From Cyanophora paradoxa (Eukaryota > Glaucocystophyceae > Cyanophorales > Cyanophoraceae): a stretch of 64,000 nucleotides of DNA. The notes beneath the pieces were generated by a model. The model was not told the DNA's origin and searched no databases. It was given only the letters and a program-made list of their open reading frames with translations. The stretch covers positions 388,236-452,235 of the forward strand of contig QPMI01000054.1 in NCBI GenBank assembly GCA_004431415.1. Direction: 5' to 3'. Below are positions 29,722 to 39,283 of the stretch, one piece after another. Made by a program: the position numbers and the translations under genes. Numbering within the stretch: the stretch's first letter is position 1; every line of letters begins with the position of its first letter.

Positions 29722-31884
29722 CTAGGAGAAGCTCTGGAGGCCCGGGGCGCGCCGCTCCTGCAGGGCCGCAGCCTCGGCCGCCAGCGAGGGGCCCCGCGGC
29801 GCCGGCCCCCGCCCCGACAGCCACGCGCTGAACGACGCCGGCCGCTGCTGCTGCCGGCTGCGGGCGGCGTGGAGACGGGGGCCGGGCGGAGGCGGAGGCC
29901 GGGCGGGAGGGGGCGCGGTGGCGGCCCGCGGGGCGGAGTTGAGGGCGGGTCGGGGCCGGGGAGAAGGAGGCGGGGCGCCAGAGCCCCTGCCCCAGCCGTC
30001 AAAAGAGCCGCTGGAGCGCACCGAGCGGCCCGCCCACGCGTCGAACTCGCCGCTCGCGGGGCCTGCGGCGGCCGCGGCGGCCGCGGGCGGGGGCGCCGGC
30101 GGGGCGGTGCGGGCGCGGGAGGCCGGGGCGGAGGCGGAGGCGGAGGGGGCGGTGGCGGTGGCGGGGCGGGAGGGGCGGCGGGAGGAGCCCGGGGTGAGGC
30201 CGGAGAGGCGGGAGCGGCTGCCGGGCGGGAGCCGTGGCTCGAGGGCGGGCGCACGGTCTCCAGCTCCGCGTACGCGATCTGCTCCGCCTTGCGGCTCCCG
30301 GCCGCAGCAGCCGCGGCAGCGCCGGCGCCAGCGCGCCCAGGGGGGGCGGCGGCAGGCTCCCGGGCACGGGGCCGCCCGGCAGCAGAGGGGCGGAGAGGGG
30401 CCGGGCCGGCGGGGGCGGGGGGAGCGCGGGGGGCTTCCGAGGGGACAGCTGCGACGGCTGCCAGGACTATCAGCGGGGGCTGCGCAAGCAGGTGGGGGCG
30501 AGAGGGGTACCGGAATGGGAGGGGGCCCGCTGGGGGGCCCGAAGTGGGAACTCTTCCCCGTGGAACCGAACCGGTCCCCGGCCTCCACGTCGAACTCCCC
30601 CGGGCTGCGGGGTACGTGAATCTCGGGCCGCAGGGGCACGAGCAGCCGCGGCCGGGGCCGCGCACCCGGCGCCGCCCTGGCGGATGGCAGCGTAGAGGGC
30701 GAACGGCCCCCCGTTGAACCGATCCAGCGTGTCTGCTCCGAAGTTAGCGACGGGTACGCGCTCCCTGACCGTCTCCAGCCGCGGATCCAGGGGCCTCTGC
30801 GGGGGGCGTAAGGTTTCTGCGTCAACCCGGGGGGGGGGAGGAAGCTGAGGGGGGGTACCATCTCGTCGTAGTAGGACTTCGCGGGGTCGGACGAGGAGGG
30901 CCGGGGGGGCGCCCACGCGATGGCGCCCCTCGAGCCGGCCCCCAGCGGCTCGCCGGGGGCCCCGGGGTACGAGCCCGGGCCCGGGGTGAGGGGCCCGGGG
31001 GACGGGAAGCGGGGGGAGGAGGGCATGAAGGGGGACTGCGGCCGCTCGCGGGTGGGGGAGAGGTTGGGGATCAGGTAGGGGGTACCGGGGGCCTCGGGGG
31101 GCCGGGAGGAGGGGGCGGAGGGGGGCCGGTACTTGACGGCGGCGGGGTGCGGGGGCGGGACGGGTACGTCGAAGGCGCCGGGGGCGCTGGGGCTGTAGAC
31201 GGCCCACTGGTGGGGGAAGAGGGAGACGGGGCGCCCACCCTCGGTCCGCGAGGGGGCGCGCTCCGGGCCCGCGAAGGAGAAGGCGGGCGGCGCGGGGCGC
31301 ACGGCCCCGAGCCTCACGTCGTAGGGCGGGGGCGTGGCGTTCGGGTCGGCCCCCGGCGGCGCTGCGGACCCCGAGGCGACCGGCAGCTGCCAGGGGACGC
31401 CCCGCCGCGGCTCCTCCGGCAGGTCGTAGGCGCCCGGGGCCGGCGTGACGCGCCGCGGCGGCGGGTCCGGGAAGCGAGGCTCCGAGACGAAGGTAGCCGC
31501 CGGCGAGCGCGGACGGACGGCGGCGTCTGCCGTCGGGCTGAGGAAGGGGATGGGCGCCTCGGCGCGCCGCGGGCTTCGCGGGGCGCGGGGCGGGTGAGCG
31601 AACGACGCGGACGCGCGCGACAGGACAGGCGGGGCAGGGCAGGCGCACGAGGGGTGCGGCTGGGCGAACTTGATGGCGACGGGGGCCGGGGGCAGCGGGG
31701 GCGGGTGGAAGGAGCCCGGCGACGACTCCCGCGCGACCTCGAGCTGGTGGGGGAAGAGCGCGACGCCGTTGGTCACCGCGCGCTTCTCCAGCCGCGGCGC
31801 CGGCGAGATGCGCGTGAAGGCCGCGTTCTCCCGCGTCGCCGCGAGGGCGGAGGCGAGGTCCCGCGGCGGCTCCTCCGGCGGCAT
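29722..31884 (-). CDS. Sperm-tail PG-rich repeat (STPGR/SHIPPO-like) protein
   Basis: A long frame with ATG complementary to 31882-31884 (MPPEEPPRDLASAL) carries several variants of the STPGR motif, in which Pro-Gly is followed by Pro/Ala-Gly-X-Tyr/Phe: VTPAPGAYDLP, SAPGAFDVPVPPPHP, LTPGPGSYPGAPGE, RSPGEFDVEAGDRFG and ESSPGSFHPPPL. Recurring motifs such as VALFPHQLEV/VSLFPHQWAVY and IKFAQPHP/VKYRPPSAP show internal duplication of a unit of about 100 residues. STPGR proteins are microtubule-associated or luminal proteins of cilia and flagella. At 30710-30790 the reading switches frame (VANFGADTLDRFNGGPFALY lies in another frame), which may be an intron or missing base. The C-terminal third is Pro/Ala/Arg-rich. 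Confidence 0.7.
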   Translation of the reverse strand: MPPEEPPRDLASALAATRENAAFTRISPAPRLEKRAVTNGVALFPHQLEVARESSPGSFHPPPLPPAPVAIKFAQPHPSCACPAPPVLSRASASFAHPPRAPRSPRRAEAPIPFLSPTADAAVRPRSPAATFVSEPRFPDPPPRRVTPAPGAYDLPEEPRRGVPWQLPVASGSAAPPGADPNATPPPYDVRLGAVRPAPPAFSFAGPERAPSRTEGGRPVSLFPHQWAVYSPSAPGAFDVPVPPPHPAAVKYRPPSAPSSRPPEAPGTPYLIPNLSPTRERPQSPFMPSSPRFPSPGPLTPGPGSYPGAPGEPLGAGSRGAIAWAPPRPSSSDPAKSYYDEMVPPLSFLPPPGLTQKPYAPRRGPWIRGWRRSGSAYPSLTSEQTRWIGSTGGRSPSTLPSARAAPGARPRPRLLVPLRPEIHVPRSPGEFDVEAGDRFGSTGKSSHFGPPSGPPPIPVPLSPPPACAAPADSPGSRRSCPLGSPPRSPRPRRPGPSPPLCCRAAPCPGACRRPPWARWRRRCRGCCGREPQGGADRVRGAGDRAPALEPRLPPGSRSRLSGLTPGSSRRPSRPATATAPSASASAPASRARTAPPAPPPAAAAAAAGPASGEFDAWAGRSVRSSGSFDGWGRGSGAPPPSPRPRPALNSAPRAATAPPPARPPPPPGPRLHAARSRQQQRPASFSAWLSGRGPAPRGPSLAAEAAALQERRAPGLQSFS

Positions 31885-32335
31885 CGCTCGCTGTGGGTAA
31901 ACGACGCTCGCGGGGGGCCGCCGCTTCCAACGCCGATTGCCTGGCCAGGTCGCTGGCCAGGACGCTGGCCTCGCCCACGCCGGGGTCAAATCGATCAACG
32001 GCGCTCGGCCACTTGAAGCGCGGTCGCGGATGTGCTTGAAGCTTGCTAAACGCTCTCTAGAAGCGCCAGCAGAGGTGCACGGAGGCCGCTTCAGAGAAGT
32101 GCCATGAAGCTAATCTGGGCGGCGCGCCGAAGATCTGCTGGGCGAGCGCGGCGAAGCTAAGCGTAAAGCTTAAGCTGCGCTGCTGCCCGTTAGCGCTGTC
32201 GCAGCTAGCTTTTGTACATGTGGCCGCGCTCTACAATGTATTCAAGACGCGGGGTCGAATCCTGCCAATCCGGCTTTAGCGTGCCCTGCATATATACGCA
32301 TGCGGCAGTTGCGGCGAGCTCGGAGCGATTGCGAG
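31885..32335. other. Intergenic spacer between STPGR gene and DPH7
   Basis: This 450-base stretch lies upstream of the STPGR start and downstream of the DPH7 stop, both on the minus strand. It holds short repeats of AAGCTTGCTAA/AAGCTTAAGCT type and direct copies of GGTCGCTGGCCAGGACGCTGG-like sequence near 31945. No gene or named regulatory site is seen. Confidence 0.5.
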
Positions 32336-33978
32336 TCAGGGCGGTACAGGCTCGGCCCACAGATGGAGGCTGCGGTCGTAGAAGGAGCAGCTCGCGAGGA
32401 GGCTAGGGACCTCCCCCGCTGCCCCCTCGAGCTCCCCCGTGGCCGCCGCCCCCGCCCCCGCCCAGCTCCAGTCGAGCCCGTACGCCAGCTGGTTCGGTCC
32501 GTGCTCCCGGTGCTCCCCCACGCTCTCCACGCTCGGGCCTGCCGCGGCGTTAGCTTCAGAAGCCGGCCAGCTGCAGGGCACGACTGCGAACCGCCCTCGT
32601 CGAAGCGCAGGACGTGGCACCCGTAGTGCATGCACGCCGCCGCAAGGGTCTCGGGGCGCCTGGGACTGGGGTGCCACCGGATCCGCCTGGGTACGCGGTG
32701 AGACTGACCTCGGGCAGGAGGGTACGGGGAAGCGCGGACCAGACGCCGCCGCCGAGTGCCGCGGTGCAGAGCGGCCTCCGCATGGCTCTCGTGTCCCACA
32801 CCCGAAGCGACTCGTCGTAGCTGGGGGTACGCGATTCAGAGGGTGGGGGTGGGGAACGGGTGGAGAAACAGGCGAACCTCCCTGATGCCAGAATATGCTC
32901 CCTGTGCGGGCTCGAGGCTATGCTGCAGACTCCCGCGCCATGCCTGCGGGGTACAGGTCATCGGAGGGCTCGTGGGTTTACGGGGAGCCCCGCACTCTCG
33001 GCTGGTGAAGGTGGGGGTAGAGCAATCCGTGCGCAGGTCCCACCCTCGGAACAGCGCGTCATCGCCCCCTGGGCAACGGGGTTCGGCGGGGGTAAGGGTA
33101 CAGGAGCCGCGTGCAGGGGGTACCGGAGTAGACGCTATGGGAGGCCCAGGAATCCCACGCGGCGATCCAGGCCTCGAATCCGTGCGCGACCCAGTTCCGC
33201 GTCTTCCGAAGCTGCGCTCCCCCCCTCTCCAGCACCGAAACCGAGCCGTCGGAGTGGCTCACGACCCTGCGCAGCGCGCTCAGCGGCGGCGCACGGGGGC
33301 GCGCGGGTCGGGGTATCGCAAGAGGCGCACGCGCTCATGCCACGGGGCTCCCAGCAGAGCGATAAGCACATGGATCCCTCTTCTGCAACGGGAAGGGACG
33401 AAAGGCGGCGCAGCGAGGGGCCGCCGCCCGCCTCGGCCAGCTCGTCGAGGTACACGCTCCCGTCCGCGCACGCGAGCGCAAGCAGCGCCCGCCCGTCATC
33501 GAGCACGGGGCACCTGCGAGCGCGCTCTCGTTTGCGGTGGCCGCGTGGGCCCTCCGCGCTCGTCGCACCATTTCAGGTCGAAGATGCCGGACGGGACTTC
33601 GCGCTCCTCCCGCGTCTCGAGCCCGAAGGAGCTGCAGGCAGGGTTGAACGATACGCAAGCGCTTGGAATGCGTCGCGAAATGCCCCGCCGCACCCGCCGC
33701 CGCCGCCGCGAACTTCGTACAGGTAACACCGCCCGATGCGGCTCTGCGGCTGCTTGCTGGAGCCCTCGCCGCCGTCGCTCCCGCCGGGCGCGGCGCCTGA
33801 TGGTGGATGTAGACTGTTCAGAGCGCCGATCGGGGCCCGGGCCGCGCGTGGCGGTCTTACTTTCGTCGAGCTGGTAGTTCGCGCAGACCAGCAGCGCCCG
33901 ATGCGGCTCGTGGGGACAGAACTCGCACGCGTCTGCGTTGTTCGCCGTCGTCGCCCGAGCCAGCGCCTTGAGCTGCAT
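32336..33978 (-). CDS. DPH7: Diphthine methyltransferase homologue DPH7 (WDR85), WD40 protein
   Basis: DPH7 removes the methyl ester from methylated diphthine on elongation factor 2, the step before final amidation to diphthamide. Translating the minus strand gives pieces in DPH7 order: [43 protein letters not shown], a SLCWEP segment, [14 protein letters not shown] with SVYSG, a [20 protein letters not shown] blade, [23 protein letters not shown] and the C-terminal [15 protein letters not shown] (about 32350-32395). The [24 protein letters not shown] and SFYD--LHLW strings are hallmarks of the family. The start is the ATG complementary to 33976-33978; the stop is complementary to 32336-32338. 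Six or more short introns carry GTACCCC on the sense strand. It is expected to act in the cytosol. Confidence 0.9.
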
Positions 33979-34081
33979 CGTCCAGTCGGGACAGTCGTCG
34001 CCAGTCGAAGCTAGGGGGGTAGCAGTCTAGGGGGGTAGCAGTCACGGTTCGCGGCCGACACCCAGCCGCAGCATTTTAGCC
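33979..34081. promoter_or_regulatory. Divergent promoter region with 16-bp tandem repeat
   Basis: Only 103 bases separate the DPH7 ATG (minus) and the FUN14 ATG (plus), so the promoters must overlap. CTAGGGGGGTAGCAGT occurs twice in tandem, at 34011-34026 and 34027-34042. The placement makes it a candidate shared regulatory site; function is inferred. Confidence 0.5.
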
Positions 34082-35235
34082 ATGCTCTTCGCTTCTGGGA
34101 TGCGCGCGGTGGCCCTGGGACGTGCCGTGGGCGCGGCGGTGCACGTGGCGCCCGCGTCACGCTGTGCAGCGGCCTCTTCGGCCCGCTTCTCGGTGTCGGC
34201 GGCTCGGCCCGTGGTGCATGCGACCGCGACCGGCGCGACATCGTCGTTCGGCTCCGCGGCGGCTGTGGCTGCGGAGTCCGCTGGCGCACAGGGCGCGCAG
34301 GAGGCAGCAGCCATTAGCAAGCGGGCGCTGCTCCTGGCCTCCGCGCTCCTTTCGGCCGCCACTCTCGTCAGCCAATCCGAGGTACCAGCACTGCCGCTGC
34401 CGTTCACAGCGCCCGTGGCTGGGGCGCTGACAACGGCGTCGGGCTCAGGCCGATTGCGCGAAGGATGACTCGTCCAAGGAGGGCGATGCGGTCATTGACA
34501 TGATCGTCAAGCAGCTTGGTAACGCGGGGGTGAGTGTGCGTTGGTGGCGCTCCGCGGCTCGGTTCTGGCCGCCCGCTCTACCGACACGCCTTCGTGCGGC
34601 TGACCTGCGGCGCAACGCAGGGCTTCCTCGGCGAGAACGTTCACCACGTGGCGCCCGACGTGCGTTTTCGCTTTCGCGTGCTGCGGCGCCCGCCGCCAAG
34701 CCCGCCGCCGCCGAGCCCTCCCGCCGACCCGCGCGTCTCGGCAGGTCACTTTCGGGTTCCTTAGCGGCATCGCGGCTGGCTACGCTGGCAAGCAGATCGG
34801 CAAGTTATCTATGACCGCCTTGGGCCTCATCTTCATCGGACTCCAGGCGCGACTCTCGGATCAAATTTCGCCGCACGCCTGCCCTAACGCCACCGCAGGT
34901 CTCCTCCCACTACGGGTATGTCTCGGTGAACTGGAACGAAATTAGCAAGTCGATGATGAAGCCCCTGGACGGTCCGCGGCACCCCGCGCGCGGCGTACTC
35001 TCGCCAGTGCTGATTTTCGAATGCGCAGTCAACGGCGACGGCAAGGTCGATAACCTCGACTATTCCATCATCGCCGACCGCGTCCTGCGAGTCCTCAAAG
35101 CCAACCGTGCGTTCGGGCCGCGGGCCGTCCGGCGGCCAGAGCATGACTCGCAGCTATATCAAACCTGACGCCCCCGCAGTGCCCGGCGCCGGCGGCTTCG
35201 GCGCCGGCGTGGCGATCGGCCTCAGGCTCGGCTAA
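34082..35235 (+). CDS. FUN14-domain protein (FUNDC1-like), mitochondrial
   Basis: The ATG at 34082 opens an Arg/Ala/Ser-rich leader (MLFASGMRAVALGRAVGA) typical of mitochondrial targeting. After a linker and an acidic exon (ADCAKDDSSKEGDAVIDM), the FUN14 core follows: VTFGFLSGIAAGYAGKQIGK, LSMTALGLIFIGLQ, then SSHYGYVSVNWNEISKSMM. This matches the family order Gly-rich helix, second membrane helix, SH-GY-(V/I)-W. A late exon inserts a calcium-loop-like DVNGDGKVDNLDY and an amphipathic helix, then PGAGGFGAGVAIGLRLG closes the third membrane segment before TAA at 35233-35235. Introns start GTGAGTGTG, GCGCGACTC (possibly GC-AG), GTCCGCGG and GTGCGTTC. FUN14 proteins sit in the outer mitochondrial membrane; FUNDC1 in animals recruits autophagy factors. 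The calcium loop suggests calcium-linked control here. Confidence 0.88.
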
Positions 35236-35377
35236 GCGCGCAAAGCTGTCCGTTAGCTCCAAGGCTCTAGCTATGGCCTTCTTCCTTGCGACTCGCACGG
35301 TTTCTGTTTTTTGTACATAATGGCTTTGCACTCTGCACGCCTACTAGCCGCGGGGCAGGACATTTCTGGCAGCACCC

Positions 35378-36373
35378 TTACTTGTCCAGAGCCTTCTTGA
35401 TCCTGATCGCCGCGCCGACAGCGCCGCCGATAAGCAGAGCGTTCTGGGCCAGAAAGCTGCGCGCGCAGCGCGTCAGCTAGCGAGCCGGGCGCCCGTAGGT
35501 AGGACTCGGATTCAGTTTAGGACTCGGATTCAGTTTGACGCACGCGGCGATGAAGCCACGGCCGCGCTTCTTCGCATCGGCAGCGTACTGGATGCCGTAG
35601 TCGAGGCGCGCGAGGGCCCAGATGAGGCCGAGGACGCCCGCGAACTCTGGACGAGTCCGGAGTTCGAAGGCGAACGCGAATGCAAAGGAGACGGATGCGC
35701 GGACCTGGGGTCACGAATACGGATGCGGAGAAGAGCTGCGGCGTGGGCGGATAGGCGTGAGCGACGTCGGCGGCGCGGCGATGGCGGCGCGTTGGCGGCG
35801 AGTGGCCCCAATTGCCGAGGCTTGCACACCGAGGGAAGGAGGATGGGAAGCTGCTCCATGGTGTTCTGTAACAGAAAGCTTTAGCCTCTCAATCACCTCT
35901 GGCAAACGGTGAAGCGAGCACCTGGTGCGCCCGGAACACACGCTCGAAATCAGCATTCCCTGCGGCGCGGTCGAACATGCCATCAACGCGGCGGCCAGAG
36001 ATGGGACGCACCGCTGGTCGCCGGCGCCTTGACACCGAACTTCTGCCGCGCGCCACCTGTGACGGCAGAGTCAGGGGCATTCAAGAAGCAGTCGACGGCG
36101 TGGCGGAATCGGCTAGATGCAGCTAAAAGCTTCCAGTGCTTTCAGAACGACCCGGAAAACGGGGGTGCGTCTCTAAGGCCCTCGGCTACAGCGTCAAATG
36201 GCGACTTACGCACCGACGGCGACGGCCTGCGTCTGGTACTGCGTACGTGGCGAGGATTAGCGGCGCCGGTCCATGGTTCCTCATGGGCCGTGACGACGTA
36301 CCACGAACAAGGCCGCCGACGCCGCCAAGGTCGGGTAGGCGAGAGTCTTGAGGCCAAGGTCGAGCCTGGTCAT
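35378..36373 (-). CDS. MAPEG-family membrane protein, MGST3-like glutathione transferase
   Basis: Spliced minus-strand exons give a small four-helix membrane protein: MTRLDLGLKTLAYPTLAASA (ATG complementary to 36371-36373), a short exon YQTQAVAVG, ARQKFGVKAPATSG, then NADFERVFRAHQ and NTMEQLPILLPS. The stretch RAHQNT-E--P is the signature of the MAPEG family and includes the glutathione-contacting Arg and Asn region. A third segment, VRASVSFAFAFELRTRPEFA, leads to GVLGLIWALARLDYGIQYA and KKRGRGFIAA, then FLAQNALLIGGAVGAAIRIK ends in KALDK. The stop TAA is complementary to 35378-35380. Family members conjugate glutathione or reduce lipid hydroperoxides in ER, mitochondrial or plastid membranes. 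One intron holds a tandem copy of AGGACTCGGATTCAGTTT (about 35503-35538). Phases agree at every junction I tested. Confidence 0.85.
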
Positions 36374-36581
36374 CTTGAGGGCGGGCGGTTGCGGGATTCG
36401 GGACTGATGTCCGCTTTCGGGGGGGTACGCTTCGAAAGCCTGCATCAAGCCGTGCGCCGGCGCAGCGCCCCGGCAGCGCTCGCGGCCGACTCGTCGGAAG
36501 TAAACAAGGCGGCGCTTCAACCTCTGCGAGCGGCGCGCGGTCGTAACGGCGATGAGTCGGCCGGTTCATCGGTCAGCGGCG
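36374..36581. promoter_or_regulatory. Divergent promoter region, MAPEG gene / bestrophin
   Basis: About 208 bases separate the two divergent start codons. A GGGGGGTACGCTTCGAAAG string near 36420 and the palindrome TTCGAA at 36431 are present, but no known promoter element can be assigned. Confidence 0.4.
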
Positions 36582-38636
36582 ATGCTGGCGCGGCTAAGCG
36601 CTGTCGGGCACACGGCATCCGTCTCGGCGTCATGCAGGAGTGCATACCGACCGTGCGCGGTCAGGCCCATGTTGGATCGCCCGTTTGCCACAACCGTCGC
36701 CGTACAAGCCGGCGCCGCTGGAGCTGCATCGCCCTGGAGAACTATTACGCGACACTTCAGCTGCGTTAAGACGCGCGGGCCGGAGGTCGTCTATTCCCCT
36801 GAAGGACAGATTCTGAGGCGCGTGTGTGAACCGCGCCCCCCTTGGCCTAGGCCGCGCCATATGCATGCGCGCCAGACCCACCAACGAACGAGACTCGGGC
36901 GCGGCGGGCCTGACATCGGCACAGGTACGACTCGGAGCGCGCGTTCAAGTGGCGCATGGCTGCGCAGATGTTCTTCGGGAGGTGACTCAAAGCCCGACGG
37001 CGGCCCAAGCCTAAGCGCCAGACCCCGCGCGCACCAGACCCCGCGCGCGCCAATCCTCCGCGCCCGGCCGCGCAGCGTGCTGGACAAGTACATTCCCCTG
37101 CACGCAGCGATCGGCTGCGCAGCGGCGACGGGCATCGCGTACGTCTTCCCGGGCGAGCTGATCAGCAACACCAACTCCTTGATCCTGCAGACGGCCCGCG
37201 CCCTGTACCCCCGCCCACGCGCGTACCCCCTGACGTCTTCACCCCCAGCTGGTGGCATTCCTGACAGGCCTCTTCCTGTCGACCTGCTTCAACCGCTGGT
37301 GGGCCACCCGCATGCTCCTCCAGACGGTACGGTACCCCCCGAAAGGGACCCCGCCGGGGTCGAACTGTGGTCCGTGCAGGTCATGGGCCAGACATCCAAC
37401 CTTGCGGTGCTTTCGTCGGCCCTTATCCGCGGCGAGACGCCGGCGGAGGAGGCCGAAGCGGCTCAGATCCGAGCCGACATGGTGCCCTCGCCCCCGCCCC
37501 CCCCCCCCCCCCCCCCCTCTTTGCCTTCTCCCCCTGTTAACCCCGGGGCCCTAGGTCCGGTACCTGAACCTGGCCCACGCGCTGGCAAGCAAAGCCTTCA
37601 CCTCTACCCCGGCTTACACGCACGCCGTACCCCCCTCCCCGGCTGAGGTTGGCGTACCCCCAGGTGTACAAGCAGGCGAGAAACGACGGGAACGCGGACG
37701 ACCTGATTGAGAAGGGCCTCGTCACGCCCGAGGAGTGGGCCGAGCTCCGGGGTACGCCGGCGCTGTGGGTAGTCCAGATAGATCATGACGAGGCCTGCGC
37801 GCGTGTGGCGGGACCTGACGCGCGGGGCGGGCAGACATGCCGGCGCGCACGAACGGGGCCTACTTCCTCGCGGCTTCCCGCTACTCCGACGCCGTCCGCA
37901 GCAACCTCGTCGTGGGGGGGTACGCCGTCGCCATCGCGGGAGGGGGGTACACCCGCCCCGGGGGTGCGAGCGTCCGCGCGCAGCCCCGCGGCGGCGACCG
38001 CCCCGATCCTGGGCGCGATCTCCGCCGCCCGCGGCGCGGCGGCCGACATTTTTATGTACGTCAACACGCAGGTATGCGGTACCCCCGGGCGCCGTCTCGC
38101 GGGATTGCTGTGCCCCGCGCCTCATTGGGCCCCGCAGGTCCCCTACACCTACGTGTTTCTCATGGCCGGCATCGTCGTGAGTACTATTTGCGTACCCTTG
38201 CTGCGTAAAGAGCCGAGTGCGCGTACCCTGCAGCGCATTCACATCCTCCTGGTCGTCCTCTTCTCGGCGCACGTGCGCCCCAGCGTCGCATGCCGCGCGT
38301 GTACCCCCTCCGAGCGGCGGTGCCAACCTCCCCCGCAGGTGATCGCTGAGGGGACGCTGGCCAAGCTTGCCTTCGGCTGGCTCTTCGTGGCGACAAACGT
38401 GCCCCCCTCCTCTCCCCTTGCGCTTCCCGCGCTGCGGGGCCCCCCAGGGCTGACGGGGCCGCCCCCAGGTGTGCGTGTACGAGGGGCTGCTGAAGCTGGC
38501 GCGGGAGCTCGAGAACCCCTTCGGGACGGACCCCCTCGACTTCCCCGCGAGCGTCTACCAGCAGGCCACCGCCGCCGGCAGCGCCGCCGTCCTCCGCCTG
38601 GCCGACCACACCCACAAGCGGCGGCGCGCGCAATAG
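36582..38636 (+). CDS. Bestrophin-family anion channel
   Basis: An N-terminal exon (MLARLSAVGHTASVSA, from 36582) looks like an organelle-targeting leader. Then YDSERAFKWRMAAQMFFGR, SVLDKYIPLHAAIGCAAATG, IAYVFPGELISNTNSLILQT and LVAFLTGLFLSTCFNRWWAT (about 37255-37310) follow. FNRWW is the bestrophin pore-region signature. Later exons read GQTSNLAVLSSALIRG, VRYLNLAHALASKA, VYKQARNDGNADDLIEKGLV, TPEEWAEL, VPYTYVFLMAGIV, VIAEGTLAKLAFGWLFV, VCVYEGLLKLARELENPFG and TDPLDFP before TAG at 38634-38636. ENPFG-D--DF is the conserved C-terminal bestrophin motif that forms the calcium clasp in animal members. Algal and plastid members conduct chloride or bicarbonate; the leader makes an organellar site likely. 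Introns often carry two GTACCCC copies (for example 37204-37256). The poly-C near 37496-37520 is intronic. Confidence 0.9.
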
Positions 38637-39283
38637 CCATAGCCTCGGGGCAGAGCCAGGGGGCAGGAGGCAGAGGAGGCAGGGAGGGCTCAGAGGCAGG
38701 AGAGCAGAGATCCAGCGCAGGGCAGCAGTGTTCGACGAGATCCGTAGTTCGTAGGATCCCGGAGATAGCCGTCGATGAATAGATCTAGAATTCGAATTCG
38801 AAGCAGGTGCACGTGGAAGGCGTCGGGCTGAAATTAGAACTCAAGTTTGAATCATCGTGCGCCGGCATGCAGGCCGGGCACCGTTTACACATCACGCGGC
38901 GCGGCCCCCTGCAGCTGGGAGATTCGGCACGCGCACGCTTCAGGTGGGCCCATTGGGTCGGCCGAAAAAAGGCGTCCTAGGCCTCGAGCTCGGTTCGAGG
39001 GCGTGCTGCATCCTGATCCTAGAATAGAATACACCCAGGCTATGTATAGAGCTACCTGCCAAAACAAGCAAAGAGGCCGTGTACGGTGATGCGGGGGAGC
39101 GTGCGGAAGGGGTCTGCGGCGGAGAAGGGGCCGGGGGAGGGGCGAGGAGAGGAGGGCCGGGAGGCCCCCAGTCGGGGGGCGGGGCGGAGGCGGTGAAGTC
39201 GGGGGCTTCCGAAGCGCGGGAGGGGCCGGGGGGCGGCGGGAGAGGAAAAGGGCCTCCCAAGGGGTGGAGGCGGGGGCGGGCGG
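38637..39283. other. Intergenic spacer between convergent genes
   Basis: This 647-base spacer lies between the bestrophin stop and the stop of the C2-domain gene on the other strand. It contains AGGCAGRGG-type purine repeats (38650-38725) and palindromes such as GAATTCGAATTC (38788-38799). No gene is seen. A fairly long low-complexity minus-strand frame runs through 38940-39280, but its composition is that of intron or UTR. Confidence 0.5.

Noticed and set aside
32224-32290. tRNA-like T-arm (GGGTCGAATCC) near the DPH7 3' end
   Set aside because: No matching 5' acceptor strand, D-arm or anticodon arm within 90 bases.
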